The position numbers and the translations under genes were made by a program. Below are positions 41,980-50,511 of a stretch of DNA of 64,000 nucleotides, one piece after another. Position 1 is the first letter of the stretch; the number at the start of each line of letters is the position of its first letter. A model generated the notes under the pieces. It did not search any database and was not told the DNA's origin. It saw nothing but the letters and a program-made list of their open reading frames with translations. The stretch comes from Hymenobacter chitinivorans DSM 11115. Lineage in GTDB: Bacteria; Bacteroidota; Bacteroidia; Cytophagales; Hymenobacteraceae. The stretch spans positions 62,001 to 126,000 of the forward strand of contig NZ_PGFA01000006.1 in NCBI RefSeq assembly GCF_002797555.1. The letters run 5' to 3'.

Positions 41980-41991
41980 GGGGCTAGGGGG

Positions 41992-43581
41992 TTACTTGGT
42001 TCCGGTAGTGGTATCCGCAATGCGGAAGTAGTCAAAGTCGGCGTAGCCGCCGGCCGTCTTGGTGGCGTAGTTGAACAGCCCAAACCGGTAGCCCATGAAA
42101 TGCGGCAGCGTGTAGGCCATCTTGAGCGGCGCCCCAATGGCGTTCCAGGTTTTCCCGTCGAGGCTATAGTAGAAAGTGGCCACGTCCTTGCGCTCCGTGA
42201 AGTCACACTCCGCCTTGAAATAGACGGTATTCTGCGGCAGCGGCAGGCGTTGCAGCTCCACGGGTTTCTCCGTTTCGGCGCTAATCATGACGATGGATTT
42301 CGCGCCGTTGCGGTAGTCGACTCCCACCAGGCCGTACCGTTTTTGCAGCAGGGCCAGGCCGGCAAAATCCCCTTCCTTGAGGCGCGACACGTCCAAGGCT
42401 GTTGTGCCCGCGCAGGTTGGCCCGATGGTGCGCTGGGTCAGGGTGTTGCGGGCCAGCAGAAACGTGGTGTCCACGCGGCCGGTTTTCAGGCGCAGATAGC
42501 CTGCCCGGTCAGTTACCGACCAGAGGGAGTTTTCCGGATTGTGGTTCCACTGCCACACCAGCGGCAGGGCGGGCTCACCCTTGCGCCGGCTAAACTCATC
42601 CGAGGCCACCAGGCCTGGTATCAGGCCCTTGCTGGGTGGTAAGGGCAGCGTTTGGGGAACCTTGCCGGCCGTGCCCAGCACGGGCCAGCTATCCGTCCAC
42701 GTTACGGGAACCAGGTACGGAATGCGGCCTACGGCTCCAAAATCCCGGAACAGGTAGGAAAACCACCGGCCATCGGGCGTGTCGATGAGGCCGCCCTGGG
42801 CCACGCCCAGGTCTTGCAGCGCCACCCGGCCTTCGTAGGGTCCCGTGAGTTTATCGGCCCGGTGTACCACCACGGTGCGCATACCGCCCTTGGGCCAAGT
42901 GATATTGAAGAGATAGTAGTTGCCCTTGATTTTGAATAGCTGCGAGCCTTCCGCAGGCAGGCCTAGGTTGGGACCGGCCGGGGCGCTGGCGTTTTCAATC
43001 AGTACCTGCTCCGTAGCGCCGGGCTTCACGCCGGAGGCATCGGCTGTGAGCTCAATCAGGCGCAGCTTGCCGGCGCCATACACCAGGTACACGCGGCCGT
43101 CATCGTCAAAAAACAAGGAATGGTCGTGGTAGCTCGGCGTAAACGACGCGACTTTCCAGGGACCCTTTTCGATGTCCCTGGTGGAATACACGTAGGTTTT
43201 GCCGGTCGTCTGGGCGAAGGTCGAGACGTAGTACGTGCCCTGGTGAAACCGCAGGCTGCTGGCCCACGAGCCCCGGCCGTAGGTGCTCTTGCCGTTGCGG
43301 AGCGTCAGCGCATCCAGGCTAGCCAGCGTGTCGGAGGCGTAGCTGACCAGCTGCCAGTTTACCAAGTCCGTAGACTTCATGATGGGCACGCCCGGACTCA
43401 TGTGCATGGTCGTGCTGCTCATGTAGTAGGTCTTGCCCACCCGAATCATGGCCATATCCGGCACATCGGCGAAGATGACTGGGTTTTGCGCCTGCTGCAC
43501 CTGCGCAGCGAGCGGCGAAATAGCAGCTGCGGCAAGGACTAAGCCGAGGACTACAGCACTGCGCTTTAAAGAGTAAGGCAT
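41992..43581 (-). CDS. GH43 glycosidase with C-terminal beta-sandwich
   Basis: 529 residues from the ATG at 43581, which opens a signal peptide (the frame continues upstream into the GH8 gene as shadow). The propeller carries Asp42 (DVPDMAMI), Asp153 (YHDHSLFFDDDG) and Glu211 (LPAEGSQLF). The C-terminal ~200 residues resemble the concanavalin-like beta-xylosidase C2 domain (DYRNGAKSIVMISAETEKPV, FYYSLDGKTW). This layout is found in xylosidase/arabinosidase subfamilies such as GH43_12. The start MSPGVPIMKSTDLVNW motif is typical. Confidence 0.9.
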   Translation of the reverse strand: MPYSLKRSAVVLGLVLAAAAISPLAAQVQQAQNPVIFADVPDMAMIRVGKTYYMSSTTMHMSPGVPIMKSTDLVNWQLVSYASDTLASLDALTLRNGKSTYGRGSWASSLRFHQGTYYVSTFAQTTGKTYVYSTRDIEKGPWKVASFTPSYHDHSLFFDDDGRVYLVYGAGKLRLIELTADASGVKPGATEQVLIENASAPAGPNLGLPAEGSQLFKIKGNYYLFNITWPKGGMRTVVVHRADKLTGPYEGRVALQDLGVAQGGLIDTPDGRWFSYLFRDFGAVGRIPYLVPVTWTDSWPVLGTAGKVPQTLPLPPSKGLIPGLVASDEFSRRKGEPALPLVWQWNHNPENSLWSVTDRAGYLRLKTGRVDTTFLLARNTLTQRTIGPTCAGTTALDVSRLKEGDFAGLALLQKRYGLVGVDYRNGAKSIVMISAETEKPVELQRLPLPQNTVYFKAECDFTERKDVATFYYSLDGKTWNAIGAPLKMAYTLPHFMGYRFGLFNYATKTAGGYADFDYFRIADTTTGTK

Positions 43582-43606
43582 GGCAGGAAATACCGGGGCA
43601 AGTGGT

Positions 43607-44914
43607 TTAGTGGTGGGGCGCAGGCTTGATAGCCTGGTAGTTACCGCTGAGGTGCAGCAAGCTGAATAAGTACAGCAGGCCGTCGTAATACGGGTCGAAG
43701 TAGCTGTCTTCGTAGGGCGCCAGCTTGGCGTTCCAGAGTGCATGCACGAAGTCCAGCTTTTGCTTGTCCTGACTGGCCAGGGAGGCCGCGGCTGAGGTGG
43801 CTACCAGGCCCAGCGAATGCCGCAGCTTCTTGACTTCGCCGGCCTGCAGAATGAAATCGGGCCGTGAGCCATCCACGTTGAACTGGTCTTCGAAGGTGTT
43901 GAGGCCCTTGCTGCGCAGAAACCCTTGGAAACGCTGGGCATACTGCTCCTGCCACGCTTTATCCTTGCCAAACCACACGTAGTCCATGGCAATGTTCATG
44001 GGCACCCGCCAGGAGTCGTAGCGGAAGGCCGGCGGCGCCCATTTGGTCGCGTGGGGCTTGCCGCTGAACTCGGTGTAGTCGTAGTTGAGGCCGGTTACGG
44101 GGTTGCAGGCGCGGTGCAGAAACGCCCGCGACGTATCGGCGCAGGCCCGGTAAAACGGCTCGTGTCCATCCTTGGCGTACTCGGCCCACACTTCCAGAAA
44201 AGCCGGTACATGGTACGAGGGGTCGGTCCAGGTATACATATCCCCGACCGGCACAAAGGATATTTGCTTGTGCTGGGTGTTAATCAGGTTATACACGTCG
44301 CCGGTGCCATCCTTTTTCCACATGGCATCCAGAATGTTGCGCGCCTCCTGGTAGTAGTTGATGCCGGTCGTATTGCCCCAGCGGTTGGAGGCAAACAACA
44401 GACTGGTCACGAAGTACAGCTCGCCATCGGAGGCCGGTCCTTCGGAGTTGCGCTTCATGGTGACCGGGTTGATGCTCCAGGCGAAATAGCCCTGCAAGGG
44501 ACCTTCCTGGTGCTGCAGGTACTTCTTCGACCAGCGCCAGATGCGGTCAAACACCTCCTTCTTGTTCAGCTGCACCGCCACCATCAAGCCGTACGAAACC
44601 CCTTCGGTCCGCACGTCGTGGTTCTTCAAATCCGACACGTAGGCCATCGAGTCGCCCACCTCGAAGTACACCCGATTGGGCCCCTCGAACACGTCGTGGT
44701 AGGCCTGCTTCACCTTCTGGTCGATATCGGCCTGGCTGTAACCCGCTGCTCGGAGCAGGTTGGGGTACTGCCCCGTGTAAAACGCTCCTTTCCGGGTTGC
44801 CTTCGCCGGTTTGGGCAGGCGCTGCGCCGTGCTATTGCCTAGGCTTATGCACAGCACACCCAGCAGCAGACAGATGCTTTTGCCAAGTTGAAGAAATTTG
44901 AGATATAGATTCAT
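43607..44914 (-). CDS. GH8 exo-oligoxylanase
   Basis: 435 residues, signal peptide then an (alpha/alpha)6 barrel. Likely active-site residues: Glu104 (RTEGVSYGLM, acid), Asp163 (GPASDGELYF) and Asp300 (FRYDSWRVPMN, base). The WAxNP-like and SDGE motifs match the reducing-end xylose-releasing exo-oligoxylanase (Rex) group rather than cellulases. It would trim xylo-oligosaccharides from the reducing end. It is the only backbone-acting xylan enzyme seen in the locus. Confidence 0.87.
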   Translation of the reverse strand: MNLYLKFLQLGKSICLLLGVLCISLGNSTAQRLPKPAKATRKGAFYTGQYPNLLRAAGYSQADIDQKVKQAYHDVFEGPNRVYFEVGDSMAYVSDLKNHDVRTEGVSYGLMVAVQLNKKEVFDRIWRWSKKYLQHQEGPLQGYFAWSINPVTMKRNSEGPASDGELYFVTSLLFASNRWGNTTGINYYQEARNILDAMWKKDGTGDVYNLINTQHKQISFVPVGDMYTWTDPSYHVPAFLEVWAEYAKDGHEPFYRACADTSRAFLHRACNPVTGLNYDYTEFSGKPHATKWAPPAFRYDSWRVPMNIAMDYVWFGKDKAWQEQYAQRFQGFLRSKGLNTFEDQFNVDGSRPDFILQAGEVKKLRHSLGLVATSAAASLASQDKQKLDFVHALWNAKLAPYEDSYFDPYYDGLLYLFSLLHLSGNYQAIKPAPHH

Positions 44915-44992
44915 CGACTAATCCTCTTGCTGTAAGTACCTAATTCTGTGAGTGACTGGCGGCGCAGGTTCAGAAAACAAGCCGCCGGTATT

Positions 44993-46921
44993 CTAAGGCT
45001 GTACTACAAAGCCGCCCCGCGCCGGCAGCGTCACGCTGATAGTGGAGCCGGCCACGGCCTGGGTGCTGAAGCTGCGGTTGGTAGCACCATCGGTGATGAG
45101 GGTGCCCTTTTGCAGGCCGAGCTGGCTGAGGTCGAGCTGGATGGTTTTGGGGGCGTCGGTGCCGTTGATGCCGGCCACGTACCACGCCCCGTCGGGTGCC
45201 TGGCGGGCCAGTACCGCATACTGACCGGGGTAGCCCGCCAGAAACTTGACATCGGCCCAGCGCGGCGGCAGCTTTTGCACAAACTCCCGCACGTAGGCCG
45301 GCTGGGCGGCCATGCCCTCGGGCACCTCCGCGTAGTGCTGAATACCCGACTGAAACAGCACCGACAAAGCCAGCTCAAAGGCATTGGAGGTGCGGCGCTG
45401 CTTGCCCCTGATTTCGGAAAACGCCATGGGCGTGAAGTCCATGGGCCCCACCGCGTTGCGGGTGAAGGGCAGCACGGCGCAGTGCGTGGCCTCCTGGTCG
45501 GTGTTGGCCTGGTCGAAGGTCAGGAACTCGAAGCCGCGCACGGCTTCCATCGTCATCAGGTTGGGGTAGGTGCGGTTCCAGCCCCGTGGGATGGTGGCGC
45601 CGTGGAAGTTCACCAGCAGTCCGGCCTGGGCGGCATCGGTGAGCAAGTCTTGGTAGTAGTTCATAAACGACTGCCCATCCCCACCGAAAAAGTCGATTTT
45701 TACCCCCGCTACCCCCATTTGCTTGATGCGGGCAAATTCCTGGCGGCGGCTTTCGGCCCCAAACAGCACCTTGGTGGGAGTTTGCGGAGCCTCGTTCCAA
45801 CGGCCATTGGAGTTGTACCACACCAACAGGCCCACGTTTTTGCTGCGGGCATACTGGGTCAGCTCCTGCATTTTGTCGTAGCCGATTTGCTTGTCCCAGA
45901 GCGCATCGACCAGGCAATAGCCCCAGCCCATGCTCGCCGAATAATCGATGAAGCGGCGCTGCACGTCGTAGGTGGTCTTATCGTCGCCGAGCAACACCCA
46001 CGACCACGACGACTTACCCGGTGCCGCCGGCAAAGCAGCCGATTGGGCAGGCGCACTCACGTCGGTGGTCAGCGTCGACTCCACGATGGGCCGCAGCGAG
46101 TTGCCCACCACCAGCACGCGCCAGGGCGTGCGCCACGGCAGCCGGCTTTCGGGCAGCAGCGCGGCCTCGGGCGTAGTGCGCTCCGGGGCCTGCGGAAAGG
46201 CGATGCTGTATTCGGCATCGGGTGCGGCGTGGCCCAGGTGGGTGCCGCTGTAGGTACGCCCCATGCCGGCCTCCGTGAGCAGTATCCAGTGTCCGCTCAC
46301 CTCAAACAGCGCCGGAAACGACCACCCCTGCCCTAGTGTAGAGGGCGTGCCGGCCGCAATACTCCGCTGGTAATACTCTTCATACGAGGGCTGGGTATTG
46401 GCAAAACCGGTCTGGGCTTTGGCGTGCGGGTGCAGCCAGCCTTTCGCACTAGTCGGCAAGTGGAAAGTGGTGGCTTCGGCTGTAATGCGCTGCACTTCCT
46501 GGCTGTTGCCTTCTACTAAATACTGAAATGCTACCCCATCGTCGGATACCTGAAACACCACGCTCAGCTGCGGCTCGCTGGCCTGACCCTGGAAATGCAC
46601 TACGCGGCGGTTGGCCCGGTAGCGGCAGTTGGCGCGCTTATCGGTGGCGAGCTGGTAGTCGTCGGTTACGGCAGTTTGCTCGTCGGCCTTCGTCAGCTTG
46701 AGGCCCCGCGTCAGGTCGGCGCTGGCGAGTTGCAGCCCCAGTCGCGAGGGGCGCAGCAGCTCGGCCTGCCGGTAGCGCACGGCGTAGGTTGGCTGGCCCT
46801 GCGGGGTTACGTCTACGGTCACCTGCACCGCCCCATCGGGACTGGTAATGCGGATGGGCTGGGCGGCCTGAGCCGCGGCGAGTGGTAGCACGAGCAGGCA
46901 AATGAGTGGGTAGTAGCGCAT
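44993..46921 (-). CDS. GH97 alpha-glycosidase
   Basis: 642 residues: signal peptide, an N-terminal beta-supersandwich (~20-270), the barrel and a C-terminal beta domain. Catalytic candidates are Asp410 (GVKIDFFGGDG, nucleophile) and Glu459 (LMTMEAVRG, acid/base), matching the retaining alpha-galactosidase branch of the family rather than the inverting SusB-type alpha-glucosidases. In a decorated xylan locus it may remove terminal alpha-D-galactose. The substrate is inferred. Confidence 0.87.
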   Translation of the reverse strand: MRYYPLICLLVLPLAAAQAAQPIRITSPDGAVQVTVDVTPQGQPTYAVRYRQAELLRPSRLGLQLASADLTRGLKLTKADEQTAVTDDYQLATDKRANCRYRANRRVVHFQGQASEPQLSVVFQVSDDGVAFQYLVEGNSQEVQRITAEATTFHLPTSAKGWLHPHAKAQTGFANTQPSYEEYYQRSIAAGTPSTLGQGWSFPALFEVSGHWILLTEAGMGRTYSGTHLGHAAPDAEYSIAFPQAPERTTPEAALLPESRLPWRTPWRVLVVGNSLRPIVESTLTTDVSAPAQSAALPAAPGKSSWSWVLLGDDKTTYDVQRRFIDYSASMGWGYCLVDALWDKQIGYDKMQELTQYARSKNVGLLVWYNSNGRWNEAPQTPTKVLFGAESRRQEFARIKQMGVAGVKIDFFGGDGQSFMNYYQDLLTDAAQAGLLVNFHGATIPRGWNRTYPNLMTMEAVRGFEFLTFDQANTDQEATHCAVLPFTRNAVGPMDFTPMAFSEIRGKQRRTSNAFELALSVLFQSGIQHYAEVPEGMAAQPAYVREFVQKLPPRWADVKFLAGYPGQYAVLARQAPDGAWYVAGINGTDAPKTIQLDLSQLGLQKGTLITDGATNRSFSTQAVAGSTISVTLPARGGFVVQP

Positions 46922-46957
46922 AGATGCAGGATGGAAGCGTAGCTAGCGGGCCGCGGA

Positions 46958-48628
46958 TTACTTCTTGTACATGGGGTCGTAGCCCTCGTACTTCAGCCAC
47001 TTGAAGGAGGCCGTGTTGGTGGTCGGCTGTCCGGCCGAGGTACCGTATAGGCCGTACAGGCAGCCGATAAAGCCCCCCGCTACCTGCGTGCTTAGAAAGC
47101 GCGCGTCCACCTTGTCTTTCAGCACCGTATAGTTCTTGCCATCCTCCGAAAAGCGGAAGCTATAGGTGTCGCCGTCGGCATTGATGCGCAGCTGCACCTT
47201 GCCGGCCGCCGCCTTTAGGGGCGCTTTGGCCAGCAGCTCTGGGTTCTTCGCATCGGCGGTGCTTTTGAATAGCTGCACCACGGGCTTACCATTCTCTACC
47301 GATTTGCAGAGGTAGTAGAAGTGCTTCTCGTCTTGAAAAGCCACTAGGCCTGCCGTTTCATTCGCCGCTTTAGCCGCAAAGGTCAGCTCGGTTTCGGCGC
47401 TGCCAACCATGTGCTGCTGCCGCTTGCCGATGAAGGCCGGGTTGCCGAACTCCGCGCACGTTTCGGGCTTGAGCTTCAGCGTGAGGCCTTTCGCCTTACT
47501 CAGGGAGAAATTGGTGCTATCTACCGTCCGCAGGAATAGCAGCGCCGGATCCAGCTGCTTCTCGAAGGTGAGCGTGTAGCTAAAGTTGCCGCTCTGGGGC
47601 CGGGCGCCGGGCTGCTTTACCTCCGGAAAGTTGACTTTATAGCGGTATTGCACGCCGTTCGGCCCCGGGTCCATGACCGGCCACTCGTCTTTCCACACCA
47701 CGGGCACAATGAAGGTCTCGCGCCCGGTATTGTAGAAATTCCCCTCGTAGGGCCGCACGGCCAGGAAAATGGCGTAGGTCTTGCCATCGGGTCCTTCCAC
47801 AAACTGGGCGTGCCCGGCCGAGGTGATAGGGTCTTTGCGGTCTTGGGGCAGTTCGCGCTGCGAGAGAATGGGGTTTTTCTCATAGGGCACAAACGGCCCC
47901 AGGGCTGCCTTGCTGCGGAACACCACTTCCGTGTGGTTTACCGACGTGCCGCCTTCGGCCGCGTAGAGGTAGTACCAGTCGCCCCGCTTCATCAGGTGCG
48001 GCCCCTCAATCCAGACCGGCTTTTTGCTCAGGTCAACGCCCCCGTTTACCACAATTTTGGCCTCGCCCACGGTTTGCAGCGTTTGCGGGTTCAGCTCGAT
48101 TATCTTAATGGAGCGGTGCCCGTCGTAGAGCGGCTTGTTGTCGGGCGGGTCGCTGTTGTAAATTACGTAGGCCTTGTCACCCTCAAAATACAGCGAGGGG
48201 TCGATGCCTTTCACTTCGGGTAGAAAAACAGGATTGCTCCAGGGCCCGGCGGGATTTTTGGCTGTCACCACAAAGTTGCCCTTGTGGTCAATCAGGGTGC
48301 AGGTGACGTAGAACGTGCCGTTGTGGTAGTCAATGGCCGGGGCAAACAGCCCCCGGGTCATCCGGTCGCCCAGGAAGTTCATCTGCGAAGGCCGGCTGAT
48401 GACGTTGCCCACCTGCTTCCAGTTCTTGAGGTCCCGGCTGTGCATCACGGGGATGCCGGGGAAGTAGGAGAAGGTAGAATTTACCAGGTAGTAGTCCGGT
48501 CCCACCTTCACAATGCTGGGGTCCGGATAAAAGCCGGTTAGAATAGGATTAACCAAGTCAATCGATTGTGCAAACAGGCCAACGGTTTGCAGCAGTAAGA
48601 GGGCCCAGACGGCCAAAAGTTTTTTCAT
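46958..48628 (-). CDS. GH43 glycosidase with C-terminal beta-sandwich
   Basis: 556 residues from the ATG at 48628 (a GTG 5 codons earlier is possible). Signal peptide, then a propeller with Asp36 (GFYPDPSIVKVG), Asp143 (VKGIDPSLYFEG) and Glu208 (VWIEGPHLMKRG). The C-terminal ~200 residues form a concanavalin-like domain (DEKHFYYLCKSVENGK, GGFIGCLYGLYG). The YPDPSI start and SYFPGIPVMHSRDLKNW stretch are classic for xylan 1,4-beta-xylosidases of subfamilies 1/12. A TACCTTCG promoter at 48667-48660 suggests a second start of transcription in the locus. Confidence 0.92.
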   Translation of the reverse strand: MKKLLAVWALLLLQTVGLFAQSIDLVNPILTGFYPDPSIVKVGPDYYLVNSTFSYFPGIPVMHSRDLKNWKQVGNVISRPSQMNFLGDRMTRGLFAPAIDYHNGTFYVTCTLIDHKGNFVVTAKNPAGPWSNPVFLPEVKGIDPSLYFEGDKAYVIYNSDPPDNKPLYDGHRSIKIIELNPQTLQTVGEAKIVVNGGVDLSKKPVWIEGPHLMKRGDWYYLYAAEGGTSVNHTEVVFRSKAALGPFVPYEKNPILSQRELPQDRKDPITSAGHAQFVEGPDGKTYAIFLAVRPYEGNFYNTGRETFIVPVVWKDEWPVMDPGPNGVQYRYKVNFPEVKQPGARPQSGNFSYTLTFEKQLDPALLFLRTVDSTNFSLSKAKGLTLKLKPETCAEFGNPAFIGKRQQHMVGSAETELTFAAKAANETAGLVAFQDEKHFYYLCKSVENGKPVVQLFKSTADAKNPELLAKAPLKAAAGKVQLRINADGDTYSFRFSEDGKNYTVLKDKVDARFLSTQVAGGFIGCLYGLYGTSAGQPTTNTASFKWLKYEGYDPMYKK

Positions 48629-48659
48629 ACTCTTGATTTTCACGCGTACACTTGCCGGA

Positions 48660-48667
48660 CGAAGGTA
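48660..48667 (-). promoter_or_regulatory. Putative promoter upstream of the first GH43 gene
   Basis: Reads TACCTTCG on the minus strand, 32 bases before the ATG at 48628, in the 245-base gap after susD. It suggests that the glycosidase block can be transcribed apart from susCD. Confidence 0.45.
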
Positions 48668-48814
48668 CAGTTTGAGAATTGCAGCGAAAAGCTACTATAT
48701 TCTAGGCTTATTTCTCTTGTCAGTATCTAGGTCAATGTCGCCGCAGTTGCTGGCGAAACTCGAGTATAGTACTCGAAGGGGGAAGGCGCCTGCTTTGGAT
48801 TGCTCACTTACAAC

Positions 48815-48856
48815 AACACCGGCTCGCTACTTTAAAGAAAGCAGCGAGCCGGTGTT
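48815..48856 (-). terminator. Hairpin downstream of susD
   Basis: AACACCGGCTCGCT (48815-48828) pairs with its exact complement at 48843-48856 across a 14-base loop, 17 bases after the susD stop. It lacks a strong T-run, so it may be a partial terminator or message-end stabiliser that lowers glycosidase expression relative to susCD. Confidence 0.65.
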
Positions 48857-48873
48857 ACCGAAGCACTTATGAT

Positions 48874-50487
48874 CTAGTAGCCAGGATTTTGCGCCAGCTT
48901 CCAGGTTTGGGCATCATTGAGGGAAATAGGCAGTAGAGGCGTAGGGTTTACGGACGGCTCAGTGGCAACGTGCGACAGGGCGCGCGCCCGGACCTCAGCC
49001 GGCAGAATACCCATGTAGCGGCCCGTCCGAATCAAATCCCACAGCCGCAGCGACTCTTCCCCGAATTCCACCCGGCGCTCGTGCCAGATGGCGTTCAGCA
49101 GGGCTTGGCCCGATAAGCCAGCGGCCAGGTCGGGGAGCGTACCGGCCGGGGTATTGGCCGGTTCGTAGGCCAACGAGCCCAGCGTAGTGCCCGGCGGCCG
49201 GGTCGAGTTGCGGGCCCGCTGCCGCACCTGGTTTACCAGCGCTACGGCTTCGGCGGGTTTGCTAAGCTGGGCGGCGGCTTCGGCTTTCATCAGCAGGATG
49301 TCGGCGTAGCGCAGCTTGCGGATGTTTTGCGGGCCCGACTCCGGAGCGTTGGGCGCAATGATGGCCGCCTTGCGGTTGAAATAGCCCGTAGCGTTCTGGG
49401 TCAGGTCAACGGGGTTGAGAATGCCCAGCACGATGTCGTTGTTCTTGATAATCGTGACTTCGCGGCGTGGGTCGTTGGGCTCAAACTCATCGACCAGGTT
49501 CTGCGTGGGGTTATTAAAGCCGTAGCCAAACGTCTTGCGGTTGTTCTGAAAAATATTGCTGGTCGTGCCCACCGAAATGGGTCCGTAGCCGTCGTTGGAG
49601 GTGGCAAACTGAATTTCGAACAGCGACTCGCTGCTGTTCTCGCCAATGTCCTGGTGAATGGCCGCGTAGTTGGGCAGCAGGCTATACTGGCCGGAGCTGA
49701 TGACGGTACTCGTCAGGTCGTACACTTCCTGCCAGGTGTGGTTGTTACCATTCACGGTGCCCAGCTGGTACAGAATGACGCGGGCCAGGTAGCCGGTGGC
49801 CGCGCCCTTGGTGGCCCGGCCGTTGTCGGCGGCGGCGTAGGCGCTTTTCTCGGGCAGCAGGGCCGCGGCGGCTTTCAAATCTTTTTCGATGAAGGCGTAG
49901 GTCTGGGCAATGGTGGCGCGGGTTGCATTGGGCGCCTCGGCGGGCGTCACGGTTTTTTCAAACAGCGGCACCCCTCCGAAACCTTTCACCAGGTTGAAGT
50001 AGAAATACGCCCGCAGAAACAGCGCTTCACCCTTCAGGCGTGCTTTCAGGGCCGCGTCGATAGTCCCCGCGTCGATGTTGTTAATCACCGTATTGGCCCG
50101 GGCAATACCCGTGAAGCTGTGTACCCACAGCGTGGTCACGGGCGGGTTGGACGGCGGAATGTTCCAGGTTTTGAGCTCAATCAAAGACAGGAAGTCGCTG
50201 GGCGAGCTGCCCCCTTTTTCGGCATCATCGGTCATCAGGTCCCCGAACATCCATTCGTAGGTCTGGGCCACGTACTGGCCGGTGGGGTCGCCCCACTTGG
50301 GGCCCTGGTCCCAGGCGGCCACGTCGTACACGGCGTTGATGGCCTGCACGGCATTGGTCGGGTCCCGGAAAAGGTTATCCTGGGTCGTGGTGCCCAGGGG
50401 CTCCTTGTCCAGGAAGTCCTGGCAGCCCGGAGCTATTGCAGTGGTTATGAGCAGGCCGAGCAAGACGGCGGCGCGGGTGGGTTTCAT
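48874..50487 (-). CDS. susD: SusD-like glycan-binding lipoprotein
   Basis: 537 residues from the ATG at 50487 (an ATG 6 codons earlier is possible). Lipobox Cys in ITTAIAPGCQD, followed by the RagB/SusD helical TPR-like core: FLDKEPLGTTTQDNLF, EALFLRAYFYFNLVKGFGGVPLF, LLMKAEAAAQL, NAIWHERRVEFGEESLRLWDLIRTGRY. It caps the SusC channel outside the cell and binds the glycan. It is 25 bases from susC, a normal pair. Confidence 0.95.
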   Translation of the reverse strand: MKPTRAAVLLGLLITTAIAPGCQDFLDKEPLGTTTQDNLFRDPTNAVQAINAVYDVAAWDQGPKWGDPTGQYVAQTYEWMFGDLMTDDAEKGGSSPSDFLSLIELKTWNIPPSNPPVTTLWVHSFTGIARANTVINNIDAGTIDAALKARLKGEALFLRAYFYFNLVKGFGGVPLFEKTVTPAEAPNATRATIAQTYAFIEKDLKAAAALLPEKSAYAAADNGRATKGAATGYLARVILYQLGTVNGNNHTWQEVYDLTSTVISSGQYSLLPNYAAIHQDIGENSSESLFEIQFATSNDGYGPISVGTTSNIFQNNRKTFGYGFNNPTQNLVDEFEPNDPRREVTIIKNNDIVLGILNPVDLTQNATGYFNRKAAIIAPNAPESGPQNIRKLRYADILLMKAEAAAQLSKPAEAVALVNQVRQRARNSTRPPGTTLGSLAYEPANTPAGTLPDLAAGLSGQALLNAIWHERRVEFGEESLRLWDLIRTGRYMGILPAEVRARALSHVATEPSVNPTPLLPISLNDAQTWKLAQNPGY

Positions 50488-50511
50488 AGAAGGGAGGTAG
50501 GACATAGTTGA

